Shown one piece after another: positions 14,625 to 23,770 of a stretch of DNA of 35,281 nucleotides (positions are counted from its first letter, which is position 1; each line of letters starts with the position of its first letter). This DNA is from Ga0077536 sp043744805 (lineage in GTDB: Bacteria; Pseudomonadota; Gammaproteobacteria; Ga0077536), in NCBI GenBank assembly GCA_043744805.1, contig JAYTTZ010000069.1:1-35281 (forward strand), read 5' to 3'. The position numbers and the translations under genes are program-made. A model generated the notes under the pieces. It saw only the letters and a program-made list of their open reading frames with translations. It was not told the origin of the DNA and searched no databases.

Positions 14625-16016
14625 ATGAAGCACGACTCCCCTCCCCTGCTCGGGCGTGAACTGGCGGCCTTTGCTGCCGGCCTTGATCCCGGGGTGTTGC
14701 CTCCCGAGGCCATCCAACGGGCGAAGTTGCACGTGCTGGATGCCCTCGGCACCGGCCTTGCCGCCGCGCGCTGCGACTTCGCCGACGTCACCGCCTCGGC
14801 CCTGTCGCGGATGGCCGAAGGCGGCCACAGCCTGCTCGTCGGGCGCAGCGAACAGCTACCGCTCCGCGACGCCATGCTGCTGAACGGCGTGCTCATCCAC
14901 GGCCTTGATTTCGACGATACCCACGGTGCCAGCGTCGTGCACTGTTCGGCCAGCGCCGTGCCGCTGGTGCTAGGACTTGGCGAGAAGCTTGGGGCGAGCG
15001 GGCGCGAGGTGCTCGCGGCCTACCTGCTGGCGGTGGAACTCGACGCCCGTATCGGCGCCGTCGCGCGCGGCACCTTGCAGAAGCGCGGGTGGCATCCTAC
15101 CGGCATCATCGGGGCCTTTGGCTGCGCGGGGGCTGCGGGCTACCTGCTCGGCGCCGACGCGCGCGCCATCGCAGATGCGTTCGGCATCACCCTCAGCATG
15201 GCCAGCGGCAACCTCGAATTCCTCGAAGACGGCGCGTGGACCAAGCGCCTCCACCCTGGCTGGGCTGCGGTGTCCGGCTACACCGCCGCCTGCCTCGGCC
15301 ATTCGGGTTATGTCGGCCCCAGCCGACCGTTCGAAGGCCGGTTCGGCCTCTACCGGATGCTGCTCGACGATCCCGCCCCGGACGTGAGCGGCGTGCTGCG
15401 GGATCTCGGCCGGCACTGGGCCATCACCGATAATGGCTTCAAGCCCTACCCGGCCTGCCACTTCCTGCACGCCTTCATTGATTGCGCGCTGGAAATCCGC
15501 GCGACTGACGGCTTTGCTGCGGGAGAAATCGAACGCATCGAGGCGCTCATCCACCCGGACGAAGTCGACATCGTCTGCTTGCCGCTTGCCGGCAAGCTCG
15601 CCCCGCGCTCCGCCTATGATGCCCAGTTCAGCTTGTATTACGCCGTGGCCGCGAGCCTGCTGCGCGGCCAGTTCGGGCTGGCTGAACTCGACCCGCCAGC
15701 GCTTGCCGATTCCGCGACCCTGGCCCTCGCGCAAAGGGTCCGGTGGCGCGCGGATCCGGAATCGCGCTACCCGGCAAGCTACAGCGGTGCGCTCCACGTG
15801 CAGCTCCGCGATGGCCGCACCCTGGAAGCCCGCCAACCCGTCAATCGCGGCTCGGCGGAAAACCCGCTGTCCGCCGAGGAAGTCATCCTGAAATTCCGGC
15901 GCAACGCGCTCCGCACCTTGCCAGAATCCCGGGTGGACGCGGTCCAGCTTGCCGTCCTCACCCTGGACACTGCGCCCAGGCTCGACGCGCTGGCCAGCGC
16001 GCTCAAGCCCGCATGA
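14625..16016 (+). CDS. MmgE/PrpD family protein
   Basis: A 463-residue protein of the 2-methylcitrate dehydratase / aconitate decarboxylase-like family. Conserved features are the N-terminal helical domain (AKLHVLDALGTGLAAA), LNGVLIHGLDFDDTHG (about 86-101, the family's HxxxxDD-type active-site segment), GWHPTGIIGAFG, WTKRLHPGWAA, the KPYPACHFLHAFIDCAL region (the KxyPxCxxxH motif) and a C-terminal domain ending near residue 455. The substrate is not defined by sequence: no prpC or prpB lies nearby, so a role in the methylcitrate cycle is not supported here. It is the first gene of a seven-gene operon; its stop overlaps the next start as ATGA. Confidence 0.9.
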   Translation: MKHDSPPLLGRELAAFAAGLDPGVLPPEAIQRAKLHVLDALGTGLAAARCDFADVTASALSRMAEGGHSLLVGRSEQLPLRDAMLLNGVLIHGLDFDDTHGASVVHCSASAVPLVLGLGEKLGASGREVLAAYLLAVELDARIGAVARGTLQKRGWHPTGIIGAFGCAGAAGYLLGADARAIADAFGITLSMASGNLEFLEDGAWTKRLHPGWAAVSGYTAACLGHSGYVGPSRPFEGRFGLYRMLLDDPAPDVSGVLRDLGRHWAITDNGFKPYPACHFLHAFIDCALEIRATDGFAAGEIERIEALIHPDEVDIVCLPLAGKLAPRSAYDAQFSLYYAVAASLLRGQFGLAELDPPALADSATLALAQRVRWRADPESRYPASYSGALHVQLRDGRTLEARQPVNRGSAENPLSAEEVILKFRRNALRTLPESRVDAVQLAVLTLDTAPRLDALASALKPA

Positions 16017-16627
16017 CCAGGTCCCGTTCCCACTGGCTGCGCGTCGCCCTGCTCTGCCTGCCGCTGTTCGCGCTGGCGGCAAAGCCCGAGGCGCCCGAGC
16101 CCGTCGCGACCCCTGATGACACCGCCGAGTACGCGCTGTGGTCGGCGCTCATCACCCACGGGCTCGGCGCCGATGCCGGCCAGATCGTCATCGCGGACCA
16201 GACCATCACGGAAACCGGCGGGGTCGCGGCACCCGGGGCCAAGCTCGACGAACTCGCGAAAAAGCTCGACGTCACCCCCGCCCTGCTGGAGGCGTGGCTG
16301 GCGGCCAACGACCACGCCATGCCGCTCGCGCGCCGCTTCAGCCTGAAAGTGGATTACAGGCTCCTCGACGCCAGACAGCGCGCCGAACTCTTCACGGCCA
16401 CCGACCCCGCCGCAGGCTGGGCGAAGTTCCGGGAACGTTTCCCCACAGCCCCGGGTCTGCTCCGACTGTCACGCGCCGCGTTCGACCCGGACCAGCGCCG
16501 CGCCCTCGCCTACATCGAGTACACCTGCGGACCGGCCTGCGGCTCGGGGCGCCTGATCCGCGCCGAGCGCAAAGGCCAGGGCTGGCAGGTCTTGAGCGGC
16601 GAACTCATCTGGATAGCAGGACCCTGA
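16013..16627 (+). CDS. Exported protein of unknown function
   Basis: A 204-residue protein starting at an ATG inside ATGA, overlapping the previous stop. Residues 1-22 form a signal peptide (RSRSHWLRVALLCLPLFALA) with cleavage near ALA-AK. The mature protein is mainly helical, then has a strand-rich C-terminus with one possible disulfide pair in YTCGPACGSG (about 167-176) followed by RLIRAERKGQGWQVLSG. The last part looks like a small beta domain in which a polar protein is read out. I do not recognise the family. Tight coupling to its neighbours suggests a periplasmic role in the same process. Confidence 0.75.
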   Translation: MTRSRSHWLRVALLCLPLFALAAKPEAPEPVATPDDTAEYALWSALITHGLGADAGQIVIADQTITETGGVAAPGAKLDELAKKLDVTPALLEAWLAANDHAMPLARRFSLKVDYRLLDARQRAELFTATDPAAGWAKFRERFPTAPGLLRLSRAAFDPDQRRALAYIEYTCGPACGSGRLIRAERKGQGWQVLSGELIWIAGP

Positions 16628-16629
16628 GC

Positions 16630-17190
16630 ATGCCGAGCATTGCCGTTTTTTGTGGCGCCCGCCTGGGTGCCAATCCCCGCTACAGCCAGGATGCCCGCGC
16701 GCTCGGCACGGCGCTGGCTGAACGTGGCTGGTCGCTGGTCTACGGCGGCGGACGGGTGGGCCTCATGGGCGCCGTGGCGCAAGCCTGCCTCGATGCGGGC
16801 GGTGAAGTCATCGGCGTCATCCCGCACTTCCTCGCCACCCGCGAAGTGCTGCATCCCGATCTCCACGTTAACCACCAGGTGACGGATCTCTTCGAGCGCA
16901 AGGCGCTGATGATGGCACTTGCCGATGCCTTCATTGGCCTCCCCGGCGGCATCGGCACCTTCGACGAAGTGCTGGAAGTCATCGCCTGGCGCCAGCTGGG
17001 CCAGAGCGCGAAGCCCGTGGTGCTGCTCAACACCGTGGGCTACTTCAACCCCTGGCAGTCGCTGCTGGACCACGCCATCGAGCAGGGCTTCGTGGACCCG
17101 CTGGAACGCGAGCGCCTGTGGCTGTTCGATACGGTTCCCGAGCTGCTCGATGCGCTGGAACCAGGCTTGAACGCGGTGCCTGCGCCATGA
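16630..17190 (+). CDS. LOG-family nucleotide phosphoribohydrolase (TIGR00730 type)
   Basis: A 186-residue Rossmann-like protein of the LOG/PpnN-like family, which hydrolyses the N-glycosidic bond of nucleoside 5'-monophosphates. Features are FCGARLGANPRY (7-18), YGGGRVGLMGAVA (38-50), VIPHFL (63-68), ERK (89-91) and the catalytic PGGIGTFDE (105-113). In plants and some bacteria family members make cytokinin bases; in most bacteria the substrate is AMP or a related nucleotide. It starts 2 nt after the preceding stop and overlaps the next gene by ATGA. Confidence 0.92.
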   Translation: MPSIAVFCGARLGANPRYSQDARALGTALAERGWSLVYGGGRVGLMGAVAQACLDAGGEVIGVIPHFLATREVLHPDLHVNHQVTDLFERKALMMALADAFIGLPGGIGTFDEVLEVIAWRQLGQSAKPVVLLNTVGYFNPWQSLLDHAIEQGFVDPLERERLWLFDTVPELLDALEPGLNAVPAP

Positions 17191-17879
17191 GGCGATTCAC
17201 GGCCGTGGTGTTCGACATGGACGGCGTGCTCATCGACTCCGAGCGCGTCATCCGTCGCGCGGCCCAGATCGCGGGCGAGGAGTTCGGGCAGGCGATGAGC
17301 GACGAATTCTTCCTCGACCTCATCGGCCTGCCGGGCCCGCTGGTGGAAGCACGCTTGCTGGAGGCCTTCGGCCACGACTTCCCGATGTCCGAGTACCGCC
17401 TGCGCTTCCAGCACCACTACCAGCAGCACGTGGACACCCACGGCATGCAGTGCAAGGAAGGCATCCCCGAACTCCTGGCCGCCCTGACCGATGCCGGTGT
17501 GCCCATTGCAGTGGCCACGCAAACGCGCAGCGGCCACGCCCAGTCCGCGCTCCGCGCCGCCGGGCTGCTCGATTTCTTCCCCATCTGTGCGACCGGTGAT
17601 GAAGTCGTCCGGGCCAAGCCTGCGCCAGACGTCTTCCTGCTGGCGGCCACGCGGCTCGCGCGCGAAGCCCGCCACTGCATCGCACTGGAAGATTCGGACG
17701 TCGGCGCACAAGCCGCCGTCAGCGCCGGCATGTGGACGCTCATGATCCCCGACCTCAAGCCCCCGCTGGCGACCACCCGCGAACTGGTGCATGAAGTCCT
17801 GCCTTCGATCCACGCCGCCGGTGCGCGGGTCCACCAGCTGCTCCGGCATGGCGTGCCGGCCGGCAAGTCGATTGAATGA
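17187..17879 (+). CDS. HAD superfamily hydrolase, beta-phosphoglucomutase-like
   Basis: A 230-residue HAD phosphatase. Motif I is FDMDGVLIDSE (nucleophile D10, acid/base D12), the cap is alpha-helical (residues about 17-90), motif II is AVATQT, motif III is the lysine in RAKPAPDVF, and motif IV is ALEDSDVGAQAAVSAGM. The organisation matches subfamily IA phosphatases of sugar phosphates or phosphoglycolate. The substrate is unknown. It overlaps the LOG-family gene by 4 nt, which could fit a nucleotide or pentose-phosphate salvage role, because LOG proteins release ribose 5-phosphate. Confidence 0.88.
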   Translation: MRRFTAVVFDMDGVLIDSERVIRRAAQIAGEEFGQAMSDEFFLDLIGLPGPLVEARLLEAFGHDFPMSEYRLRFQHHYQQHVDTHGMQCKEGIPELLAALTDAGVPIAVATQTRSGHAQSALRAAGLLDFFPICATGDEVVRAKPAPDVFLLAATRLAREARHCIALEDSDVGAQAAVSAGMWTLMIPDLKPPLATTRELVHEVLPSIHAAGARVHQLLRHGVPAGKSIE

Positions 17880-17892
17880 GGAGCCCCGCCGC

Positions 17893-18399
17893 GTGAATCG
17901 CCCCGCCCATGTCCTGCGCGCGCTGCTGTTTGGCGCAGTATTCCAGCAGGCAGGCCTGGCGAGCGCCGAACTCCCACAGCCAGGCCTCGCGGAAGCCCCG
18001 GCGATCACGCAAGCCCAGGCCTTCGCCGCCTGGGACACCTTCCACCAGGATCCGCTGAACCGCCTCGACGTCGCGCCGACCTTCCTCAAGTTCATGCAGG
18101 CCGGCGCGGTGCATACGGTGTTGCGCGACGACGTGCTGTTCTGGATGTACGCGGCCTATCCGCAGGACGTGCAGGCGGTGCTCTACGCCACCTACATGGG
18201 CGCCAACATGGAGGCCCAACTGCGCGGCGCGAAACGCGGTGACGATCCGGAAGCCGGCATCAGCGCGGTGCTGGACGTGTGGCCCTTGCTCAAACCCAGG
18301 CACCCGGATCTCGCCATGCCCCGGTTCGACACCTGGGCCGCCGCACGCCAGGCCGGCACCCTCGCGGCAGTGCTCGAAGCGCCCGCCGCCACACCCTGA
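17893..18399 (+). CDS. Exported protein of unknown function
   Basis: A 168-residue protein starting at GTG 17893, with GAGGAG about 9 nt upstream. Residues 1-24 look like a signal peptide (HVLRALLFGAVFQQAGLASA). The mature part is short and helical, with a conserved-looking core LRDDVLFWMYAAYPQDVQ around residues 76-93 and WPLLKPRHPDLAMPRFDTW near 134-152. I do not recognise the family. It ends 1 base into the next start codon (TGATG), so it is translationally coupled to the second HAD protein. Confidence 0.7.
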   Translation: MNRPAHVLRALLFGAVFQQAGLASAELPQPGLAEAPAITQAQAFAAWDTFHQDPLNRLDVAPTFLKFMQAGAVHTVLRDDVLFWMYAAYPQDVQAVLYATYMGANMEAQLRGAKRGDDPEAGISAVLDVWPLLKPRHPDLAMPRFDTWAAARQAGTLAAVLEAPAATP

Positions 18400-19295
18400 T
18401 GAGTCGCCGCGCCGCCCCGCCAGACTCGCCCCGCTTCACGCGGAACACGCTCGCGCTCATCTACGACTTCGACGGCACGCTCACGCCACAGCCCATGCAG
18501 GAGTACACGGTGCTGCCGCAGTTGGGCATCGTCCCGCAGGACTTCTGGAATGAAGTGAACGCCGAAGTCAAACGGACCGGTGGCGACAGCATCCTCACCT
18601 ACATGCGGCTGCTGGTGGAGAAGATCGAAGCCAACAAGGCGCACCTCAGCCGCGAGGCGTTGCGCATGCTTGCCCGCGAAGTGAAGTACTTCCCGGGCGT
18701 GGACACCTGGTTTGATCGCGTCAATCGCTACGTGGACGAGAAATCAGCCGGCGCCGTCCAGGCGCGGCACTACATCATCTCGGCGGGATTGAGCGAAATC
18801 CTCGAAGGCATCAGCATCAAGCACCACTTCGATCGCATCTACGCTTCGCAGTACCACTTCAACCACCACGAAGTGGCGTGTTTCCCCACCATCGTCATCA
18901 ACGACACCAGCAAGGTGCAGTACCTGTTCCGCATCAACAAGGGCCGCGAAACGCAGAACGAATCCATCAACGAATACATGCCCGAATCCGAGCGGCCGAT
19001 TCCCTTCGCCAACATGCTGTATCTCGGCGACGGGCTCACCGACGTGCCCTGCATGACGGTGACCAAGAACTACGGTGGCTTCGCGATAGCCGTGCACAAC
19101 CCGGGCAACGAGAATTCGCTCGAGGTGTGTCGCGAACTGGTGGCGGCCCAACGCATCGATTTCTTCGCCGAGGCCGACTATCGCGGCGGGCGCAAGCTCG
19201 AGAAGCGCGTGCGGACCATCCTCGATCTCATCGTCGCGCGCATCCAGTTCGCGCGTGAACAACATCAATTCAAGACTGAAATGGACGCCAGATGA
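18399..19295 (+). CDS. HAD superfamily phosphatase, phosphoserine-phosphatase-like
   Basis: A 298-residue protein. Motif I is YDFDGTLTPQPMQEY (about residues 22-36), motif II is YIISAGLSEIL, and motif IV is MLYLGDGLTDVPCM. This is a full HAD set with an inserted helical cap. It has extra segments (ASQYHFNHHEVACFP, then KGRETQNESINEY) not found in SerB, so it is a separate group of HAD phosphatases. The ATG overlaps the preceding stop by 1 base, and its own stop overlaps the next ATG by 4. The substrate is unknown; it is the second HAD enzyme in the same operon. Confidence 0.88.
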   Translation: MSRRAAPPDSPRFTRNTLALIYDFDGTLTPQPMQEYTVLPQLGIVPQDFWNEVNAEVKRTGGDSILTYMRLLVEKIEANKAHLSREALRMLAREVKYFPGVDTWFDRVNRYVDEKSAGAVQARHYIISAGLSEILEGISIKHHFDRIYASQYHFNHHEVACFPTIVINDTSKVQYLFRINKGRETQNESINEYMPESERPIPFANMLYLGDGLTDVPCMTVTKNYGGFAIAVHNPGNENSLEVCRELVAAQRIDFFAEADYRGGRKLEKRVRTILDLIVARIQFAREQHQFKTEMDAR

Positions 19296-19876
19296 CTGTT
19301 ACCTCTTCGCGACGCACCGCTTGCTCGCGCGCGCTGCCCTTGCTCGGCATCCTGCTGGCGCTCACCGCCTGCAAGGCCCCCAACCTGCGACCCAGCCTGC
19401 CGAGCATGCCCGACCTGCGCCCGGGCTTCATGAAGCCCGACCCCAAGCCAGAACCCGTCGCCGAAGCCCCCAAGGTCGATCCTTCGCTCACCCCGCGCGA
19501 ACTCCTCACTGCCCGCCTCGTCAACGCGCGGGAGAAAGGCGACGCCACGCCGGGCATGACCGTCGGCAAGCTGGTGGAATACGCCGACCGCTACCTCACC
19601 TGCGACTGCGCCGACACGCGCTTCGCCCGCGCCTGGACCCGCATCGACGGCGGCTATCTCCTCGCCACCCACTCGGGGCAAGTGCAGCCGCTGGAATTCC
19701 GCTGCACCGGCAGTGGCGAGGCCATGAACTGCTACCTGCGGGAGATTGATCGCGGCGCCAACCTGCCCGATCTCAAGCAGCGCTTCATGCCAGGCGGGGA
19801 CTTCATCCGCTTCATCTACGCGCAGGGCGCGAAGTGCGAACGCACGCAGCCGTGTCCGACGGCGGCGGCCCCCTGA
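19292..19876 (+). CDS. Lipoprotein of unknown function
   Basis: A 194-residue protein with a basic N-terminus, a hydrophobic stretch (LPLLGILLALTAC) and a lipobox LTAC, with the acylated cysteine at residue 27. A proline-rich linker follows (PNLRPSLPSMPDLRPG, then KPDPKPEPVAEAPK), then a folded domain with four or five further cysteines (YLTCDCADT, FRCTGSG, MNCYL, KCERTQPC), which could form disulfides. It is the last gene of the operon, overlapping the HAD gene by ATGA. It probably sits at the inner face of the outer membrane. Family not recognised. Confidence 0.8.
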   Translation: MTVTSSRRTACSRALPLLGILLALTACKAPNLRPSLPSMPDLRPGFMKPDPKPEPVAEAPKVDPSLTPRELLTARLVNAREKGDATPGMTVGKLVEYADRYLTCDCADTRFARAWTRIDGGYLLATHSGQVQPLEFRCTGSGEAMNCYLREIDRGANLPDLKQRFMPGGDFIRFIYAQGAKCERTQPCPTAAAP

Positions 19877-19901
19877 GGCAAACGGGTCCGAGGCCCGCCG
19901 C

Positions 19902-20898
19902 TCACTCCGGCAGCTTCCCCATCACCCCCTGGTCCAGCAGCAGGTTGCAGGTAAGCCGCACGCCAAAGCCGGTCTCCTCCGTGGGCACGTGGGCGAGCCC
20001 GCCTGTGTGGTTGCTGGCCGAGAGATCCACGTGCACCCAGGGCACGCCGTGGCGCACGCAGCGCTGCAGGAAGCAGGAAGCAGGCGGCGAGGATGTGGTC
20101 GGTCTCGCCGTCCAGGGTGCATTGCTGCACATCTGCCACCGTGCTTTCCAGCGCCTTGTCGAAATCCGCCTCCAGCGGAAACGGCCACACCCGCTCACCG
20201 CTGACCTGGCCGGCGGCGGTCAACACGGGCAGCAGGACTTCACGGTTGGAGAACACGCCGCTGTAGCGCTTGCCGATGGCGTTGCTGCAGGCGCCAGTGA
20301 GCGTGGCGTAGTCGATGACCAGATCGGGCTTGCTGGCGGTCGCCATGAGCAAGGTGTCGGCCAGCACCATGCGACCTGCGGCATCGGTGTCTACCACTTC
20401 AATGCTGGTGCCGTCGGCGGCCTTGACGATGTCGTTGGGCGGGTAGGCCTCGGGGCCGATGTGCTTGGCGGCCAGTGCCCGCCAGCAATCCACCTGGAAA
20501 GGCGCGTTCAGGTCCTTCAGCGCCAGCACGGCGCTCGCCACGGCCTCGAAGGCAAGCGCGGGATCAGCCACCCCAAGCACACTGACCAGCAACTTCCGCG
20601 GGTTCACTTCGCCCACCGCTTCCACCGCGCGACGCGCCAGGGTCAGCCGCTCGAAGGCGCTTGCCCCGGCCGGCAGCACCACGTGCGCCACGCGGGTCGC
20701 CGACTTGTGGGGTAGATCCGTCGACCAGCAGTCCGAGCCCTCGCCACCAAGCCGTCGACGCCGGCGCGCGAGTTCCGCGCCAGGGGGGATATCCGTCCAC
20801 GCCTTGTGTTCGCCAGTGACCAGGATCCAGGCCGCAGCGGTGTCGACGAGGGCCTGCGAGGCGGGCTTGTCGGGGTACTGGAAGCGCGTACTTGTCAT
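19902..20898 (-). pseudogene. M17 leucyl aminopeptidase pseudogene (internal deletion plus frameshift)
   Basis: The start is at 20898 (MTSTRFQYPDKPAS). The N-terminal domain reads on to about residue 130 and then joins directly to IGPEAYPPNDIVKAADGTS and EVVDTDAAGRMVLADTLL, which belong to the second half of the M17 catalytic domain. The first half, with the metal-binding KGVxxDSGG and MKxDMGGAA motifs, is absent. Downstream, DYATLTGAC, EADFDKALES and CTLDGETDHILAAC are normal M17 sequence, then the frame shifts at a duplicated 7-mer (20066-20079). The true C-terminus (VPWVHVDLSASNHTGGLAHV and TGFGVRLTCNLLLDQ) continues in another frame to 19902. The enzyme cannot be active. It is divergent from aceE. 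Confidence 0.85.
20066..20079. repeat. Tandem 7-bp duplication that frameshifts the M17 gene
   Basis: GCAGGAA occurs twice in a row (20066-20072 and 20073-20079), followed by GCAGG. Removing one copy restores the M17 reading frame exactly: AAC-FLQ-RCVRHGVPW on the minus strand. Confidence 0.85.
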
Positions 20899-21082
20899 CA
20901 ATGGGATCCTCGAGAAGGCTGTGGATGGACGCGGTTCGCGGTGGCTTTCCGGACCCACGCGGCGGGCGAAGTTGATGCGCTACACTAGCCGCGACCTGCT
21001 TATCAAGATGAACAGCGCGGCCTTCACGCGGGCCAGTAATCTGGCCTGGAACCGGGCCTGCAATCGGGAGTGTTATGCGCCT

Positions 21083-23737
21083 ATGAGCCTCTCAGAAAAC
21101 CAGGATCTCGATCCGGTCGAAACCGAGGAATGGATCGAAGCCCTCGAGGCCGTGATCGAGAACGAAGGCATCGAGCGGGCCCACTACCTGCTGGAGCGCC
21201 TCATCGACAAGGCGCGCCGCTCGGGCGCTGATCTCCCCTACTCCGCCAACACCGCCTACCTCAACACCATCCCGCCGCATCGCGAGCAGTACACACCCGG
21301 CGATCCGGCCCTGGAATGGCGCATTCGCTCCATCAACCGCTGGAACGCCATGGCGATGGTGGTGAAGGCCAACCGGCGCAACAGCGAACTTGGCGGCCAC
21401 ATCGCAAGCTACGCCTCGGCCGCCACGCTCTACGAAGTGGGCTACAGCCACTTCTGGCACGCCCCCAGCGAAAACCACGGCGGAGACCTGGTGTTCTTCC
21501 AGGGCCATTCCGCCCCAGGCATCTACGCCCGCGCCTACCTGCTTGGATTACTCACCGAAGACCAGCTCGACAATTTCCGCCAGGACGTGGATGGCAAAGG
21601 CCTCACCTCCTATCCACATCCCTGGATCATGCCGGACTTCTGGCAGTTCCCCACCGTGTCGATGGGCCTCGGTCCCATCATGGCCATCTACCAGGCGCGC
21701 TTCATGCGCTACCTCGAACACCGCGAGCTTTCGGACACCTCGGGCCGCAAGGTCTGGGCCTTCATGGGCGACGGCGAAATGGACGAGCCGGAATCCTTCG
21801 GCGCCGCCGCGCTGGCCTCGCGCGAGAAGCTCGACAACCTGGTCTTCGTCATCAACTGCAACCTGCAGCGGCTCGACGGCCCCGTGCGCGGCAATGGCAA
21901 GATCATCCAGGAGCTGGAGTCCGATTTCCGCGGCGCCGGCTGGAACGTCATCAAGGTGATCTGGGGCGGAGCCTGGGATCCGCTCATCGCGCGCGACACC
22001 AACGGCAAGCTCCTCCAACGCATGGAAGAAGTGGTCGATGGTGAATACCAGGCCATGAAGGCCGTGAACGGCGCCTATGTCCGCGAGCATTTCTTTGGCA
22101 AGTACCCGGAGCTCAAGGCACTGGTCGCGACCATGAGCGACGACGACATCTGGCGCCTGAACCGCGGTGGTCACGATCCGCACAAGGTCTACGCGGCGTT
22201 CGCCGCCGCCAGCGCACACACCGGCCAGCCCACCGTCATCCTGTGCAAGACCGTGAAGGGTTACGGCATGGGCGAAGCGGGCGAAGGCAAGATGATCACC
22301 CACTCGCAGAAGAAGATGGGCGAAGACTCCCTGCGCAAGTTCCGCGACCGCTTTGGCATTCCCATCAAGGACGAGGACATCGCCGAAGCGCCGTACTACC
22401 GGCCACCGGAAGACAGCCCGGAAATGCGCTACCTGCGCGAGCGCACGGCAGCCCTCGGTGGTTTCCTGCCGCATCGCCGGCGCAGCGCGGAACCGCTGCA
22501 GATTCCTGGCATCGAGATCTTCGATGCTTTGCTCAAGGGTTCCGGCGAGCGCGAGATGTCCACCACCATGGCCTTCGTGCGCATGCTCTCGGCAATGACT
22601 CGCGACAAGGGTATCGGCGAGCGCGTGGTGCCCATCGTGCCGGACGAGGCCCGCACCTTCGGCATGGAAGGCATGTTCCGCCAGCTTGGCATCTACTCCT
22701 CCGTGGGCCAGCTCTACGAGCCCGTCGACCACGACGAATTGATGTACTACCGCGAGGACATCAAGGGGCAGATTCTGGAGGAAGGCATCAACGAAGCGGG
22801 CGGCATGTGCTCGTGGATCGCGGCAGGCACGGCGTATTCCAACCACGCCCTGCAGATGATTCCGTTCTTCATCTTCTATTCGATGTTCGGCTTCCAGCGC
22901 GTGGGCGATCTCGCGTGGGCCGCCGGCGACATGCGCGCCCGCGGCTTCCTGCTGGGCGGCACGTCGGGCCGCACCACACTCGCCGGCGAAGGCCTGCAGC
23001 ACCAGGACGGCCACAGCCACCTGCAAGCCTCCACCATCCCCAACTGCATCGCCTACGACCCGACCTTCGCCTACGAGCTTGCGGTGATCATCCACAGCGG
23101 ACTCAAGCGCATGTACGAGCAGCAGGACAACGTCTTCTACTACATCACCGTGATGAACGAGAACTACGGCCATCCCGCCCTGCCGGCAGGGTCGGAAGAC
23201 GGCATCATCAAGGGGATGTACAAGTGCCAGGTGCACGCCAGCCCGCAGGTGCAATTGCTCGGCTCGGGCGCGATCCTGCGCGAAGTCATCGCTGGCGCCG
23301 CACTGCTGGAAGCAGACTTCGGCATCGGCGCGAACGTGTGGAGCGTCACCAGCTTCAACGAACTGCGCCGCGACGGCCTCGACTGCGAACGCTGGAACCT
23401 GCTGCACCCGGAAGCGACCCCGCGCCAGTCTTACGTCACCGGTTTGTTGCAGGGTGAGGCCGGTCCGGTGGTGGCGGCCTCCGACTACCTCAAGGCTTAT
23501 GCGGACCAGATCCGCGCGTTCGTGCCGGCGCGCTACCGCGTGCTGGGCACCGACGGTTTCGGCCGTTCGGACTCGCGGGTGAAGCTCCGCGAGTTCTTCG
23601 AGGTGAACCGGCACTACGTGGTGGTGGCTGCACTGAAGTCCCTGGCCGACGCAGGCGTGCTGCCCGCGAGCACGGTCACGGCGGCCATCACCAAGTACGG
23701 CATCAATCCCGACAAACCCAATCCCGTCACCGTCTGA
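21083..23737 (+). CDS. aceE: Pyruvate dehydrogenase E1 component, homodimeric type
   Basis: An 884-residue thiamine-diphosphate enzyme that decarboxylates pyruvate and reductively acetylates the E2 lipoyl groups. The homodimeric E1 signature is clear: the ThDP motif GDGEMDEPES (about 230-239) with NCNLQRLDG about 25 residues later, HSQKKMGEDSL, VPDEARTFGMEGMFRQLG, GTSGRTTLAGEGLQHQDGHS and the C-terminal GTDGFGRSDSR. The length matches the E. coli type (887). The ATG at 21083 is chosen by family fit; an open frame continues far upstream over the M17 pseudogene and is not coding. It is followed by aceF after 33 nt. Confidence 0.97.
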   Translation: MSLSENQDLDPVETEEWIEALEAVIENEGIERAHYLLERLIDKARRSGADLPYSANTAYLNTIPPHREQYTPGDPALEWRIRSINRWNAMAMVVKANRRNSELGGHIASYASAATLYEVGYSHFWHAPSENHGGDLVFFQGHSAPGIYARAYLLGLLTEDQLDNFRQDVDGKGLTSYPHPWIMPDFWQFPTVSMGLGPIMAIYQARFMRYLEHRELSDTSGRKVWAFMGDGEMDEPESFGAAALASREKLDNLVFVINCNLQRLDGPVRGNGKIIQELESDFRGAGWNVIKVIWGGAWDPLIARDTNGKLLQRMEEVVDGEYQAMKAVNGAYVREHFFGKYPELKALVATMSDDDIWRLNRGGHDPHKVYAAFAAASAHTGQPTVILCKTVKGYGMGEAGEGKMITHSQKKMGEDSLRKFRDRFGIPIKDEDIAEAPYYRPPEDSPEMRYLRERTAALGGFLPHRRRSAEPLQIPGIEIFDALLKGSGEREMSTTMAFVRMLSAMTRDKGIGERVVPIVPDEARTFGMEGMFRQLGIYSSVGQLYEPVDHDELMYYREDIKGQILEEGINEAGGMCSWIAAGTAYSNHALQMIPFFIFYSMFGFQRVGDLAWAAGDMRARGFLLGGTSGRTTLAGEGLQHQDGHSHLQASTIPNCIAYDPTFAYELAVIIHSGLKRMYEQQDNVFYYITVMNENYGHPALPAGSEDGIIKGMYKCQVHASPQVQLLGSGAILREVIAGAALLEADFGIGANVWSVTSFNELRRDGLDCERWNLLHPEATPRQSYVTGLLQGEAGPVVAASDYLKAYADQIRAFVPARYRVLGTDGFGRSDSRVKLREFFEVNRHYVVVAALKSLADAGVLPASTVTAAITKYGINPDKPNPVTV

Positions 23738-23770
23738 GCCCAGCCAGCCGCATGAACCTTGGAGAGACCC

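Noticed and set aside
20459..21082. Upstream extension of aceE in the same frame
   Set aside because: The extra residues are antisense to the M17 pseudogene; the family N-terminus begins at the ATG at 21083.
21548..23614. 688-codon open frame on the minus strand
   Set aside because: Antisense of aceE, caused by high-GC codon bias; no recognisable protein features.
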